64,000 nucleotides of DNA from Cohnella thailandensis (GTDB lineage Bacteria; Bacillota; Bacilli; Paenibacillales; Paenibacillaceae), in the NCBI RefSeq assembly GCF_014212135.1, contig NZ_JACJVQ010000014.1, forward strand, positions 62,001 through 126,000, read 5' to 3'. The notes under the pieces are model-generated. The model saw nothing but the letters and a program-made list of their open reading frames with translations. It was not told the origin of the DNA and did no database searches. The position numbers and the translations under genes are program-made. Shown piece by piece: positions 54,386-64,000 of this stretch (positions are counted from its first letter, which is position 1; every line of letters begins with the position of its first letter).

Positions 54386-55944
54386 CGCGGCATCCGTGGG
54401 TTCCCGACCAGGGCGACGGCACTTACCTCAATCCGATCGTGCACGCGGATTATTCGGATCCGGACGTCATTCGGGTCGGTTCCGACTTCTATATGACGGC
54501 ATCCAGCTTCGGCCACTTGCCCGGCTTGCCCATCCTGCACTCCCGGGACCTGGTCAACTGGAAGCTGATCAATCATGCCGTTCCCCGCATGCCGCTGGAC
54601 GGGTACGACCTGCCCCGGCACGGGAACGGGATCTGGGCACCGAGCCTGCGCTACCATGCCGGGAAGTATTGGATCTACTACGGCGATCCCGACGTCGGAA
54701 TCCTGATGACGACGGCCGACGATCCTGCCGGAGAATGGTCGCCCTTGCATCTCGTGAAGCCGGGCAAGGGGCTGATCGACGTCTGCCCGTTCTGGGACGA
54801 GGACGGCCGGGCTTATCTCATTCACGCCTATGCTCACAGCCGGAGCGGCATCAAGCACAAGCTGAACCTGTGCAGCATGTCGGCCGACGGCAAACGGCTT
54901 CTGGATGAAGGCCGGATCGTCTTCAACGGCACGGAGAACCACCCGACGCTCGAAGGTCCCAAGCTGTACAAGCGCAACGGTTATTATTATATCTTCGCGC
55001 CTGCCGGCGGCGTAGCGACCGGCTGGCAGACCGTGTTCCGCTCGACGAGCATCTGGGGTCCTTACGAAGACAAAATCGTGCTTCATCAAGGCCAAACGCC
55101 GGTTAACGGTCCGCACCAAGGCGGGTGGGTCGAGCTGGAATCGGGCGAATCCTGGTTCGTTCATTTTCAGGACAAGGGACCTTACGGTCGGGTCGTTCAC
55201 CTTCAACCCATGCATTGGGACAACGACTGGCCGGTGATGGGAGAGAGGCGACAAGGAGAAGCGATCGGAGAGCCCGTGCTCCATTGCCGCAAGCCCGACG
55301 TAGGACGCATTTACCCGGTAGAGGTACCCGTGGCCTCCGACGAATTCGACTCGCCGAAGCTCGGTCTGCAATGGCAATGGCAGGCGAATCCGCGGGAGAG
55401 CTGGTACAGCCTCTCGGAGCGTCCGGGCCGCATTCGGCTGTATGCCGTGCCGGCGCCGGCGGAAGCAAGCGGCCTATACCTGTCGCCGAACCTGCTGCTT
55501 CAGAAGTTCCCGGCTCCCGAATTCCAAGCGGAATGCGAGGTGGACCCCGCCGGCTTGAATGCCGGGGACAGCGGCGGCTTGATCGTATTCGGCTACCGAT
55601 ACTGCCGTCTGGCCGTTCGCCGATCGACCGGCGGCGATGCGAACGGACCGCTTACCCTGTTTCTCGCGGAAGGAGACAAGACGGGAGAAAAGGAAATCTG
55701 GTCTTCGAGCCTGCGCGCGACCGAATCCCTTCGCCTCCGGGTCGAGGTACGTTCGGATGCGAGCTGCTCGTTCGGCTACGGCTTGGACGGCGGCTCCTGC
55801 GCCGCGATTCCCGTATCGGCCTTCCCGGCTTCGGAGGGCCATTGGGTCGGCGCCAAGCTTGGGCTGTTCGCGACCGGAGCCGGCGGCGGCTATATGGAGT
55901 CCGACTGGTTCCGCCTCTCGAAGCGGACCGGCACAACGGAATAA
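54382..55944 (+). CDS. GH43 glycoside hydrolase (second copy)
   Basis: 520 residues; ATG overlaps the YteR stop and AAGGAG lies 9 nt upstream. A longer frame reaching to 53836 runs inside YteR and is not real. Propeller motifs: YSDPDVIRVGSDFYMTASSF (base Asp ~26), LIDVCPFWDEDGRAYLIHAY (Asp) and TLEGPKLYKRNGYYYIFAPA (Glu). A C-terminal beta-sandwich (SDEFDSPKLGLQWQWQANPR ... WVGAKLGLFATGAGGG) is GH43_C2-like. It differs from the GH43 at 47306 in the 'GHLPGLPILHSRDLVNWKLI' and 'GVATGWQTV' segments, so the two likely act on different side chains. Confidence 0.92.
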   Translation: MTRHPWVPDQGDGTYLNPIVHADYSDPDVIRVGSDFYMTASSFGHLPGLPILHSRDLVNWKLINHAVPRMPLDGYDLPRHGNGIWAPSLRYHAGKYWIYYGDPDVGILMTTADDPAGEWSPLHLVKPGKGLIDVCPFWDEDGRAYLIHAYAHSRSGIKHKLNLCSMSADGKRLLDEGRIVFNGTENHPTLEGPKLYKRNGYYYIFAPAGGVATGWQTVFRSTSIWGPYEDKIVLHQGQTPVNGPHQGGWVELESGESWFVHFQDKGPYGRVVHLQPMHWDNDWPVMGERRQGEAIGEPVLHCRKPDVGRIYPVEVPVASDEFDSPKLGLQWQWQANPRESWYSLSERPGRIRLYAVPAPAEASGLYLSPNLLLQKFPAPEFQAECEVDPAGLNAGDSGGLIVFGYRYCRLAVRRSTGGDANGPLTLFLAEGDKTGEKEIWSSSLRATESLRLRVEVRSDASCSFGYGLDGGSCAAIPVSAFPASEGHWVGAKLGLFATGAGGGYMESDWFRLSKRTGTTE

Positions 55945-55977
55945 GGAGGCGCCCGAGCATGACGGAGCTTCCCTGCA

Positions 55978-56148
55978 ATGGGGTTGATTCGCTCGGAGAA
56001 GGGAATCGCCCGGGGCAGGATGATGAACGGCTCGGAGTTCGAGCCCAAGCTCGCCGTGACCCGAGCGAAAGCGTCCAAGGCGCTGTACTTCATGTGGGTT
56101 CTCGGGCAGAACGTACAGGAAGAAAACCACGTTTCCCTAATTGGATAG
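55978..56148 (+). CDS. Short open frame behind the pectin operon
   Basis: 56 residues (MGLIRSEKGIARGRMMNGSE..., ending ENHVSLIG). Third-position GC is high, as in neighbouring genes, favouring this frame. However, the perfect AAGGAGG at 55943-55949 precedes ATG 55959 in another frame, which encodes 62 residues (MTELPCNGVDSLGEGNRPGQ...) up to about 56147-56157. One explanation is a frameshifted small gene whose start is 55959 and whose body is in this frame. I do not recognise either product. Confidence 0.3.
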   Translation: MGLIRSEKGIARGRMMNGSEFEPKLAVTRAKASKALYFMWVLGQNVQEENHVSLIG

Positions 56149-56162
56149 GTCCGCCCGCTTGA

Positions 56163-56197
56163 GGATTCCCGTTCGCTTCGGGAGTTCTCTTTTTTTC
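56163..56197 (+). terminator. Probable terminator of the pectin operon
   Basis: An imperfect stem around TTCCCG (56166-56171) and CGGGAG (56179-56184) is followed by TTCTC and seven T. From 56198 to 56357 is AT-rich with no gene. Confidence 0.5.
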
Positions 56198-56357
56198 CTC
56201 CGGGAACGAAAGGATTTCGGGGAATGAACATCCAATTATTAATGGTAAAGTCAATTCCCTCATATAAAAGTAAAGCCGACGGTTTTTCCATGAAGATTTA
56301 ATTAAGGCTATTGCTTTAAATTAAGATTGAGTATATATATTAGATTGTAGTCATTTT

Positions 56358-58579
<2,222 letters not shown>

Positions 58580-58598
58580 CATAAAGACTAGTCAAGCG

Positions 58599-58637
58599 AA
58601 GAGCGGTATTTTTGCATCATTGGAAAATACTGCTCTT
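58599..58637. repeat. 15-bp inverted repeat between katG and perR
   Basis: AAGAGCGGTATTTTT (58599-58613) and GAAAATACTGCTCTT (58623-58637) pair at 13 of 15 positions with a 9-nt loop. A T-run is inside the stem and not behind it, so it is not a normal terminator in either direction; it may be an operator or a processing hairpin. Confidence 0.6.
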
Positions 58638-58660
58638 AGTCATCGAAAGAAGGGGACGGG

Positions 58661-59080
58661 TTGAGCAAGGAGACGGTATTGGGCAGGATGAAAGAAGAAG
58701 GTTTGCGCCTTACTCCCCAGCGCGTTCATATCGTTGAGCTGCTATTCGAATTGTCCCACCCGACCGCGGACCGGATTTATGGCAGGCTGGCCGAGAAGTT
58801 CCCCTTTGTCAGCCCGGCAACCGTGTACAACACGCTCAACAAGTTGAAGGAGATCGGCATCGTGAGAGGGATCGCGAACGGCGACAAGTCCGTTTACTTC
58901 GAATGGGCCGGTTCGGATCATTGGCATTTCACTTGTCAGGCATGCGGCACGATCTACGATTTGGAACCGAATGGCGCGGAGTCGATGCTAGCCGTCGGCA
59001 CCAACCGCGGCGCGTTCCGGGTCCATAGCTATCAGGTCGAGTTTCATGGCGTCTGCTCTGCGTGCAGCGATAAATTGTAA
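58661..59080 (+). CDS. perR: PerR-like Fur-family repressor
   Basis: 139 residues; TTG 58661 is used (AAGGGGA upstream), and the protein then starts MSKETVLGRMKEEGLRLTPQ. Winged helix: LTPQRVHIVELLFELSHPTA, PFVSPATVYNTLNKLKEIGI. The structural Zn is bound by CQACG and CSACS (C-x2-C twice); the H-W-H region (SDHWHF) fits the regulatory metal site of PerR. PerR senses peroxide by metal-catalysed oxidation of histidines and represses katG. Placement behind katG fits this. Confidence 0.88.
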   Translation: MSKETVLGRMKEEGLRLTPQRVHIVELLFELSHPTADRIYGRLAEKFPFVSPATVYNTLNKLKEIGIVRGIANGDKSVYFEWAGSDHWHFTCQACGTIYDLEPNGAESMLAVGTNRGAFRVHSYQVEFHGVCSACSDKL

Positions 59081-59097
59081 GCGTTTAACCTCTTGGC

Positions 59098-59124
59098 AGC
59101 CCGGGGACGATTCGTCTGCGGGCT
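59098..59124. terminator. Weak hairpin between convergent genes
   Basis: AGCCCG (59098-59103) pairs with CGGGCT (59119-59124), followed by ATTTGC. It may end the perR transcript or that of the minus-strand gene at 59143. Confidence 0.4.
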
Positions 59125-59142
59125 ATTTGCGGTATCCGCGCG

Positions 59143-59859
59143 CTACTCTACGTTAATCAAGTCATTCCACCTTTTCGCGATTTTCCCCCAATCTCCTTCC
59201 CTCTGATCGTTAGCTTGCAGCAGCTCTTGAAGTTTCTCATTAACGGCAGGGTCGAGAACGGATTCCCGTTGGATTCGGAGATCGAGGGCAACGAGCAGGA
59301 GCTTGGCCAGATCCAACTCCGCTAACCGGATCGACGCGAGATCGGAAGGGAAAAACTTCTCCAGCATCCGTTGCGCGGAATGGAGATCTTCCTTCGAATA
59401 CAACAGATCGTAGAGGGTCTCGAAGCGTTCGGCATATTCCTCGCTCTCGATCGTCCGGTAGAAGACAGGATCGGCCAGCTTGGAGCACGGGGTCCCGATG
59501 AAGAGCGTGTTGCCTCCCGTATCCGTAAGGATGAATCTTCGGTCGTCCGCGAGGTCCTTGATTTTGGAGATTCGGGGAATGCCGGTGCGGGGGATTCTTC
59601 CGGAAGCCTCTTTTACTCCGTTAATAAAGGCTTCATAAACGCGGTCCACGTCCGCCGCTCCGATATAGCACATTTGGGGATTCTCGTTCGGAACGGTTTT
59701 TTTGCTCCCATAGAAGTGAATCTCGATTGGACCGTAACGCACGACCGCATAGGGATTCGGGCGACTGTACACGCTGACCGTTTGAAATCCCAAACTCTCG
59801 TAGAAGGCAATCTGGTCCTTGATGGACGGACACGGCAAAATAGGGATGATTCGATTCAA
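59143..59859 (-). CDS. VOC-superfamily (bleomycin-resistance-like) protein
   Basis: 238 residues. TTG 59859 (MNRIIPILPCPSIKDQIAFY) with GAAGGGAG about 11 nt upstream is the likely start; a longer version from ATG 59901 would precede that site. The N-terminal ~115 residues are one VOC (glyoxalase/bleomycin-resistance) unit: PCPSIKDQIAFYESLGFQTV, YGPIEIHFYGSK, DRRFILTDTGGNTLFIGTP. The C-terminal ~120 residues are helical and unusual for the family (RMLEKFFPSDLASIRLAELD). Activity is unknown. It is divergent from the MerR-type gene at 60016, a likely regulator of it. Confidence 0.8.
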   Translation of the reverse strand: MNRIIPILPCPSIKDQIAFYESLGFQTVSVYSRPNPYAVVRYGPIEIHFYGSKKTVPNENPQMCYIGAADVDRVYEAFINGVKEASGRIPRTGIPRISKIKDLADDRRFILTDTGGNTLFIGTPCSKLADPVFYRTIESEEYAERFETLYDLLYSKEDLHSAQRMLEKFFPSDLASIRLAELDLAKLLLVALDLRIQRESVLDPAVNEKLQELLQANDQREGDWGKIAKRWNDLINVE

Positions 59860-60015
59860 GCTTCTACCACTCCCTTCGGTTATACTCAAACTATACAACA
59901 TTCATGCAAATGCTAAGGTTGAATGAAAGGAATCGGTGCAAGGCTTGAGCTTTTCGCTATAAAGTCGTCATGTAGATTAACACTAATTTGTAGAGTTGGC
60001 GGCGGTGGAGACAAG

Positions 60016-60699
60016 ATGAACGGAATTGAAATTGCCCGAAAATTAAACGTCAGCACTAGCGCGTTAAGGCATTACGAGGCGTGGGGACTTGTGCCCGAGG
60101 TCGAGAGATCGGCCAACGGATACCGGATTTACGGGAAGAAGCACGAGGCGTATTTTCAATGCATTCGCGCACTGCTCCCCGGTTTCGGAATGGGCTTGGT
60201 CCGCCAAGTCATGCCGCTTGTCGTTAAAGGAGAGAAGCTCGAGGCTCTATGGATCGTCAATAAGGCGCAGGTCGATCTCCGGGCCGAAAGGGACACGGCT
60301 CTTAGAGCCATGGAACTGATGGAACGGCTGGGAGAAGCCGAGCTTCCGCCGTATCTCGACAAGAACGCGTTTACGATCGGAGAGGCGGCCAAGCTGGCTA
60401 ACGTATCCGCTTCGGCCATTCGGTACTGGGAGAAGGAAGGGCTGATCGAGCCCGAGCGGCACGGGGAGAGCGGCTTTCGCCTGTATACGCAATCGGACAT
60501 CCGCAGCCTTCTGATCATCCGCACCGTTCAGAGGGCGGCTTATTCCTTGGATATCGTCCGGGAAGTGCTGTCGGGGCTTCGGCGCAATCATGTCGCTCAG
60601 GCGAAAGATATGGCTCGACAATCCCTCCAATACATCGATCAAGCCTTGATCGAACAGGTAAAAGGGATCGCTTCTTTGCAAAATCTATTTGACTTGTAG
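60016..60699 (+). CDS. Regulator with two MerR-type DNA-binding domains
   Basis: 227 residues; ATG 60016 with GGTGGAGA at 5 nt. It contains two complete MerR winged-helix units in one chain: residues 1-70 (IEIARKLNVSTSALRHYEAW, GLVPEVERSANGYRIYGKKH) and ~120-190 (FTIGEAAKLANVSASAIRYW, EKEGLIEPERHGESGFRLYT). Normal MerR proteins have one such domain and dimerise. Two could let a monomer bind one full operator, or a dimer bind two. The ligand domain seems to be missing. It may act on the 14-bp inverted repeat directly behind it. Confidence 0.85.
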   Translation: MNGIEIARKLNVSTSALRHYEAWGLVPEVERSANGYRIYGKKHEAYFQCIRALLPGFGMGLVRQVMPLVVKGEKLEALWIVNKAQVDLRAERDTALRAMELMERLGEAELPPYLDKNAFTIGEAAKLANVSASAIRYWEKEGLIEPERHGESGFRLYTQSDIRSLLIIRTVQRAAYSLDIVREVLSGLRRNHVAQAKDMARQSLQYIDQALIEQVKGIASLQNLFDL

Positions 60700-60737
60700 A
60701 CTTTAATCCTGAAGACCATCTTGTCAGGATTAAAGTC
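60699..60737. repeat. Perfect 14-bp inverted repeat
   Basis: GACTTTAATCCTGA (60699-60712) and TCAGGATTAAAGTC (60724-60737) are perfect complements around an 11-nt loop. The left arm begins on the stop codon's last base of the MerR-type gene; no T-run follows. It lies 53 bp before the WYL gene start (60790), so a terminator without U-tract or an operator are both possible. Confidence 0.6.
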
Positions 60738-60789
60738 GTAAGATAAATACCGGATGAGCCGATCGTTCATCGACCGAGGAGAGATGCCT

Positions 60790-61704
60790 GTGAGACTGGA
60801 CCGATTGCTCGGCATTACGCTGGAGCTGATGGCCAAGAGAAGAGTGACCGCCACGGAGCTGGCCGCCAAGTTCGAAGTATCGGCGCGCACCGTCTATCGC
60901 GACGTCGACCTGATCAATCAGGCCGGCATCCCGGTCGCGTCCTTTAGCGGCGCCGACGGAGGCTTCGAGCTGATGGGCGGTTTTTTCCTGACGCGGCAGC
61001 AATTCTCGGTCGACGACTTTACGGTGATCTATACGCTATTGAAGGCGATGGAAGGGACGATAGGAAGCGCGGCAGCTTCCCCGATGCGGAAGCTGGCGAG
61101 CCTGCATCCCGCTCTGGCGAACGATGGAAGCCGGGAAAACCTCATTCTTGACATGAGCGCTCCGGAACGGGAACGGGAGCTCGTGCAGGAGCTTTATCGG
61201 GCGATCCGGCAATCTCGCGTCGTGCGTCTGGCTTACGCCAGCGCGAACGGCACGTTCTCAGAACGCAGCGTGGAGCCGTTAAATCTGCTGTGGGAGAAGG
61301 GTGCCTGGTACCTGGAAGGCGACTGCAGATCGCGCAAGGCGAGGCGGTACTTCCGCTTATCGAGGATCGCCCGAGCCGAGGCGACGGAGGAGACGTTCGT
61401 CCCGCGACGCCTTCCGGAACAGGCGGATCCGCCGGAAGCGCAAGGGATTCGAGCCCATCTTCGCTTCGATCCGTCGGTGCGCACGCGAGTGCTCGAACAG
61501 TTCCCGGGCGAATGCGAATACTTAGGCGAACGCATCGAAGTGCGTACGGTCTTTTATACGAAAGAGTACGCGCTGTCGCTTATCGCGAGCTACGGAACGA
61601 AGGTCGACATCCTGGCGCCGGACGAGCTGCGGGACGATGTGATCGCCCATATCGAAGCCATCCGCCAACATTATGCGAGTAAACGAGAAGGAGATTCGAC
61701 ATGA
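60790..61704 (+). CDS. YafY-type HTH-WYL transcriptional regulator
   Basis: 304 residues; GTG 60790 is 8 nt after GAGGAG (ATG 60784 and 60754 are in frame but badly placed). The N-terminal winged helix (LLGITLELMAKRRVTATELA, VSARTVYRDVDLINQAGIPV) is followed by the WYL domain (VEPLNLLWEKGAWYLEGDCR, RYFRLSRIARAEATEETF) and a WCX-type C-terminus. WYL regulators bind small ligands or nucleic acids. The stop overlaps the next gene by 4 bp, so it is co-translated with an NmrA-like protein and probably controls the exporter behind it. Confidence 0.9.
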   Translation: MRLDRLLGITLELMAKRRVTATELAAKFEVSARTVYRDVDLINQAGIPVASFSGADGGFELMGGFFLTRQQFSVDDFTVIYTLLKAMEGTIGSAAASPMRKLASLHPALANDGSRENLILDMSAPERERELVQELYRAIRQSRVVRLAYASANGTFSERSVEPLNLLWEKGAWYLEGDCRSRKARRYFRLSRIARAEATEETFVPRRLPEQADPPEAQGIRAHLRFDPSVRTRVLEQFPGECEYLGERIEVRTVFYTKEYALSLIASYGTKVDILAPDELRDDVIAHIEAIRQHYASKREGDST

Positions 61705-62528
61705 CGATTTTGGTGACAGGTGCAACGGGAACGGTAGGACGGCATGTGACGGAGCTGCTCGTGCAGCGGGGAGCTTCCGTGCGAGCCTTAACGCGAGATC
61801 CGGAGCGGGCGAGAGAGATACTGCCGCAAGGCGTGCAGATCGCGAAGGGCGATCTGATGAAGCCGGAATCGTTAAGGGAGGCATTGGAAGGCACGGAAGC
61901 GATGTTCCTGATCATCTCCAGCGATGAGCCTCAAGCGGATCTCAACACGGATCCCCAAGCGGTGGCGCTGGCCGAAGCGGCCGGCGTGAAGCGGGTCGTC
62001 GTGCTTGTCGGCTATGAGGAGGGGCCGGTCGAAGCGGCGCTTCGGGCAAGCGGCATGCGGTGGACGCTGGTGAAGCCGGCCGAATTCATGGCCAATGCGC
62101 TGGCGGATTGGAGGGATTCGATCCGCGAGAACGGCATCGTGCGGGAATTTAACGGGGATGCGCCGAGCGCGAGAGTGCACGAAGGCGATATTGCCGCCGT
62201 AGCCGCAGAGGCGTTGTTGGGCGACGGTCATCATGGCCGAAGCTACCCGCTGACGGGGCCCGAAGCGCTTACTCGCAAGGAAGCGGTGGCCGCGATCTCG
62301 GCGGCAATTGGCAAGGATATCCGGTTCGTCGAGCTGACCGAAGAAGAAGCACGGCAGCAATGGCGGGACCAGGGGTATGACGAGGACGGCGTCGAGTTTT
62401 TCGTGCAGATGGGGATGCATCCGCCGGAGGCCGGCTATACGGTGCTGTCGACGGTCGAGGAAGTGCTCGGGCGGCCGCCCCGCACGTTCGCCGATTGGGC
62501 GATCGAGCATAAGCGGGAGTTTCTGTAA
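61701..62528 (+). CDS. NmrA-like NAD(P)-binding oxidoreductase
   Basis: 275 residues, ATGA overlap with the WYL gene. Rossmann fold: [20 protein letters not shown] (G-x-x-G-x-x-G), [37 protein letters not shown] and [20 protein letters not shown]. It belongs to the NmrA/NAD(P)H-binding (atypical SDR) group, some of which are quinone reductases and others redox-sensing. Its substrate is unknown. The active-site Tyr-x3-Lys of classical SDRs is absent, as expected for NmrA types. The ABC gene starts 20 bp later. Confidence 0.88.
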   Translation: MTILVTGATGTVGRHVTELLVQRGASVRALTRDPERAREILPQGVQIAKGDLMKPESLREALEGTEAMFLIISSDEPQADLNTDPQAVALAEAAGVKRVVVLVGYEEGPVEAALRASGMRWTLVKPAEFMANALADWRDSIRENGIVREFNGDAPSARVHEGDIAAVAAEALLGDGHHGRSYPLTGPEALTRKEAVAAISAAIGKDIRFVELTEEEARQQWRDQGYDEDGVEFFVQMGMHPPEAGYTVLSTVEEVLGRPPRTFADWAIEHKREFL

Positions 62529-62548
62529 GCGGAGAAGGGGGAGCGAGG

Positions 62549-63499
62549 ATGGCCTACGTCATTGAAGCGCATGATTTGCGCAAATCGTTTCGGGGGCAGG
62601 AGGCGGTGCGCGGGGTGGATCTGGCCGTTCGGCGCGGAGAAATCTTCGCCCTGCTCGGGCCGAACGGCGCCGGCAAAACGACGACGATCCGTATGCTGGC
62701 AACGCTGCTGCGGCCGGATGCGGGAGCGGCGCGCGTCTGCGGATGCGACGTCGCGGCGGACGCGGACGGCGTGCGAAGCCGTATCAGCGTCACGGGCCAA
62801 TATGCGGCGCTGGACGAATCGCTGACAGGCCGGCAGAACGCGACGCTGTTCGCCAGACTCCACGGCTACTCCCGCAGAGAAGCCCAAGCCCAAGCAGCAG
62901 AGCTGCTCGAAGCGTTCGGCCTGGCGGATGCGGGAGGGCGTACGGTCGCGACGTATTCCGGCGGCATGCGCAGAAGGCTCGACCTCGCCGTCGGCATCCT
63001 CTCGCGTCCCGAGGCGATGTTCCTCGACGAGCCGACGACCGGGCTCGACCCGCAGAGCCGTCGAGAGCTGTGGGAAGCGGTGCGCCGATTGGCGAAGGCC
63101 GGGACGACCATCCTGTTGACCACGCAATACTTGGAGGAAGCAGATCAGTTGGCGGATCGCATCGGCTTTATCGCGTAAGGAAGGATGGTCGCCGTCGGCA
63201 CGCCGGATCAGCTCAAAGCAACGAGCGGAGGCAAGACGCTGACGATTTGGCTGGCAGCGGGGACCGATCCGTCGGAAGTCTGCCGCTTGCTCGCCCGCGA
63301 ACACGGGCTGGAGGGCCAGGCGGATGCGGACGGGCGGGTCGTAAAGGCGGCGGTGCGGGAAGCCGCGCAAGCTCACGCCGCCGTCGGCACGCTGCTGGAC
63401 AGCGGTGCGTCCATCGAAGACTTCGCGCTGAGCGAGCCTAGCCTTGAAGACGTGTTCTTCGCGTTAACCTCCGCAAGCGGCAAGGAGGCGGCAATATGA
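62549..63499 (+). pseudogene. DrrA-like ABC exporter ATPase interrupted by an in-frame stop
   Basis: The frame codes for a complete ATPase of the daunorubicin-resistance DrrA type apart from one TAA at 63176-63178. Before it: Walker [41 protein letters not shown] (Q-loop region), signature [17 protein letters not shown], Walker [15 protein letters not shown]-loop replaced by [19 protein letters not shown]. After the stop, in the same frame: GRMVAVGTPDQLK and the DrrA C-terminal domain (LSEPSLEDVFFALT). The stop falls between 'FIA' and 'GRMVAVG', where Glu, Lys or Arg is usual. It is a nonsense mutation, a sequencing error, or possibly a readthrough case. The second part begins at ATG 63185. 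Confidence 0.8.
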
Positions 63500-64000
63500 A
63501 CTTGTCTTTATTGTCAGAGGAGCGGAAGCCGGCAATGCGAAGGCCGGGGAGCCTGACCGCAACGGCGCTGTTCGCGCAAAGAACGCTGTATCATATGAGG
63601 AACAACGGCTTTGGCCTAGCCATTGAGGCGGTTGTATCGCCGATCGTTTTGCTTCTTATCTTCACCTTCCTGTTCGGAGGGGCGATCGAGGGCTCCGTCA
63701 GCGGGTACATTCAATATCTTCTGCCGGGAATTCTCGTGCTGACGGTCGTCCCGATGTCGGTATACAGCGGCACGACGTTGTGCAACGATCTCGCCAAAGG
63801 CGTTTATGCCCGATTCCGCACGATGCCGTTCTGGCAGCCCGCCGCGGTCTTCGGCTCGGTCGTCGCCGAGGGCTTGCGCTATGCGGCGGCGCTGCTTGTC
63901 GTTCTGACGGCGGGACTCGCGCTTGGGTTCCGTCCGGACGACGGCATCGCGGGCGCCGCGCTTTCAGGGCTGTACGTTCTGTTTTTTGCTTATGGCGCCA
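63496..64000 (+). CDS. ABC-2-type permease, DrrB-like (cut by right edge)
   Basis: 168 codons are visible and the frame is open to the window end. ATG 63496 overlaps the ATPase-gene stop as ATGA, with AAGGAGG 7 nt upstream. Membrane spans: AIEAVVSPIVLLLIFTFLFG, YLLPGILVLTVVPMSVYSGT, AAALLVVLTAGLALGFR and SGLYVLFFAYGA. The motif GVYARFRTMPFWQPAAVFG is typical of DrrB/ABC-2 permeases of drug exporters (NodJ-like group). It forms the membrane part of the exporter with the interrupted ATPase. Confidence 0.88.
   Translation, partial: MNLSLLSEERKPAMRRPGSLTATALFAQRTLYHMRNNGFGLAIEAVVSPIVLLLIFTFLFGGAIEGSVSGYIQYLLPGILVLTVVPMSVYSGTTLCNDLAKGVYARFRTMPFWQPAAVFGSVVAEGLRYAAALLVVLTAGLALGFRPDDGIAGAALSGLYVLFFAYGA

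Overview
The window looks like chromosomal DNA of a spore-forming, Gram-positive, plant-polysaccharide-degrading member of the Paenibacillaceae (Paenibacillus/Cohnella-like). The basis is strong AGGAGG-type ribosome binding sites, S-layer-homology (SLH) surface proteins, a Spo0E-type phosphatase, DUF3231, a Bacillus-type GH11 xylanase, LplABC-like sugar transporters with a membrane AraC regulator, CcpA-type cre sites and a PerR/KatG pair. The assignment is inferred from gene content only. No rRNA, tRNA or CRISPR array was seen.

Region 1 (1-15.4 kb) is an accessory, defence-like island, AT-rich in its first 7 kb. It starts with the 3' end of a restriction-nuclease-like gene and a helix-turn-helix protein of unknown role. 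A probable operon follows: SAP-domain protein, Schlafen/AlbA_2 protein and an all-helical unknown. Next come a structured 450-bp gene-poor stretch, a secreted protein divergent from a LuxR/GAF regulator with a tiny membrane protein, and an IS256-type transposon remnant. The main items are a 1325-residue SF1 helicase fused to a phospholipase-D nuclease, which matches the architecture of the Mokosh type II anti-phage protein, and right behind it a tight three-gene cassette: MazG-like pyrophosphohydrolase, PD-(D/E)XK nuclease fused to a DUF2075/Schlafen-3-like helicase, and a HEPN protein. This cassette is the best candidate for an undescribed defence system here.

Region 2 (15.4-38.5 kb) is mostly housekeeping and cell-surface functions. 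It holds a sugar-dehydrogenase-type beta-propeller, a frameshifted copper-amine-oxidase-N gene, DinB, and a 1389-residue SLH protein with six 104-residue repeats. It also holds a Cthe_2159-like lipoprotein, cysD-cysN (CysN with a degenerate APS-kinase tail), mazEF, a LiaI-like/PspA/Spo0E envelope-stress operon, an SH3-NlpC/P60 hydrolase, DUF3231, GH11 xylanase with a cre site, a SUMF1-like lipoprotein, a two-component system and an RCC1/DUF5011/SLH surface protein.

Region 3 (38.6-56.2 kb) is a pectin/hemicellulose utilisation locus. It comprises GH95, an LplABC-type importer, a membrane-bound AraC sensor-regulator, GH43, GH28, a cupin-AraC regulator, CE8 pectin methylesterase, an alpha/beta-hydrolase esterase, a GH105 YteR-like unsaturated rhamnogalacturonyl hydrolase and a second GH43. 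Most of the enzymes lack signal peptides, so the picture is import of oligosaccharides followed by intracellular hydrolysis. A 15-bp promoter motif is shared by GH95 and GH43, and cre-like sites are scattered at the transporter and enzyme promoters.

Region 4 (56.2-64 kb) carries katG and a PerR-like regulator, a VOC protein divergent from a double-MerR regulator, and a WYL regulator translationally coupled to an NmrA-like oxidoreductase. It ends in a DrrAB-like ABC exporter whose ATPase gene is interrupted by an in-frame ochre codon. The permease runs off the right edge.
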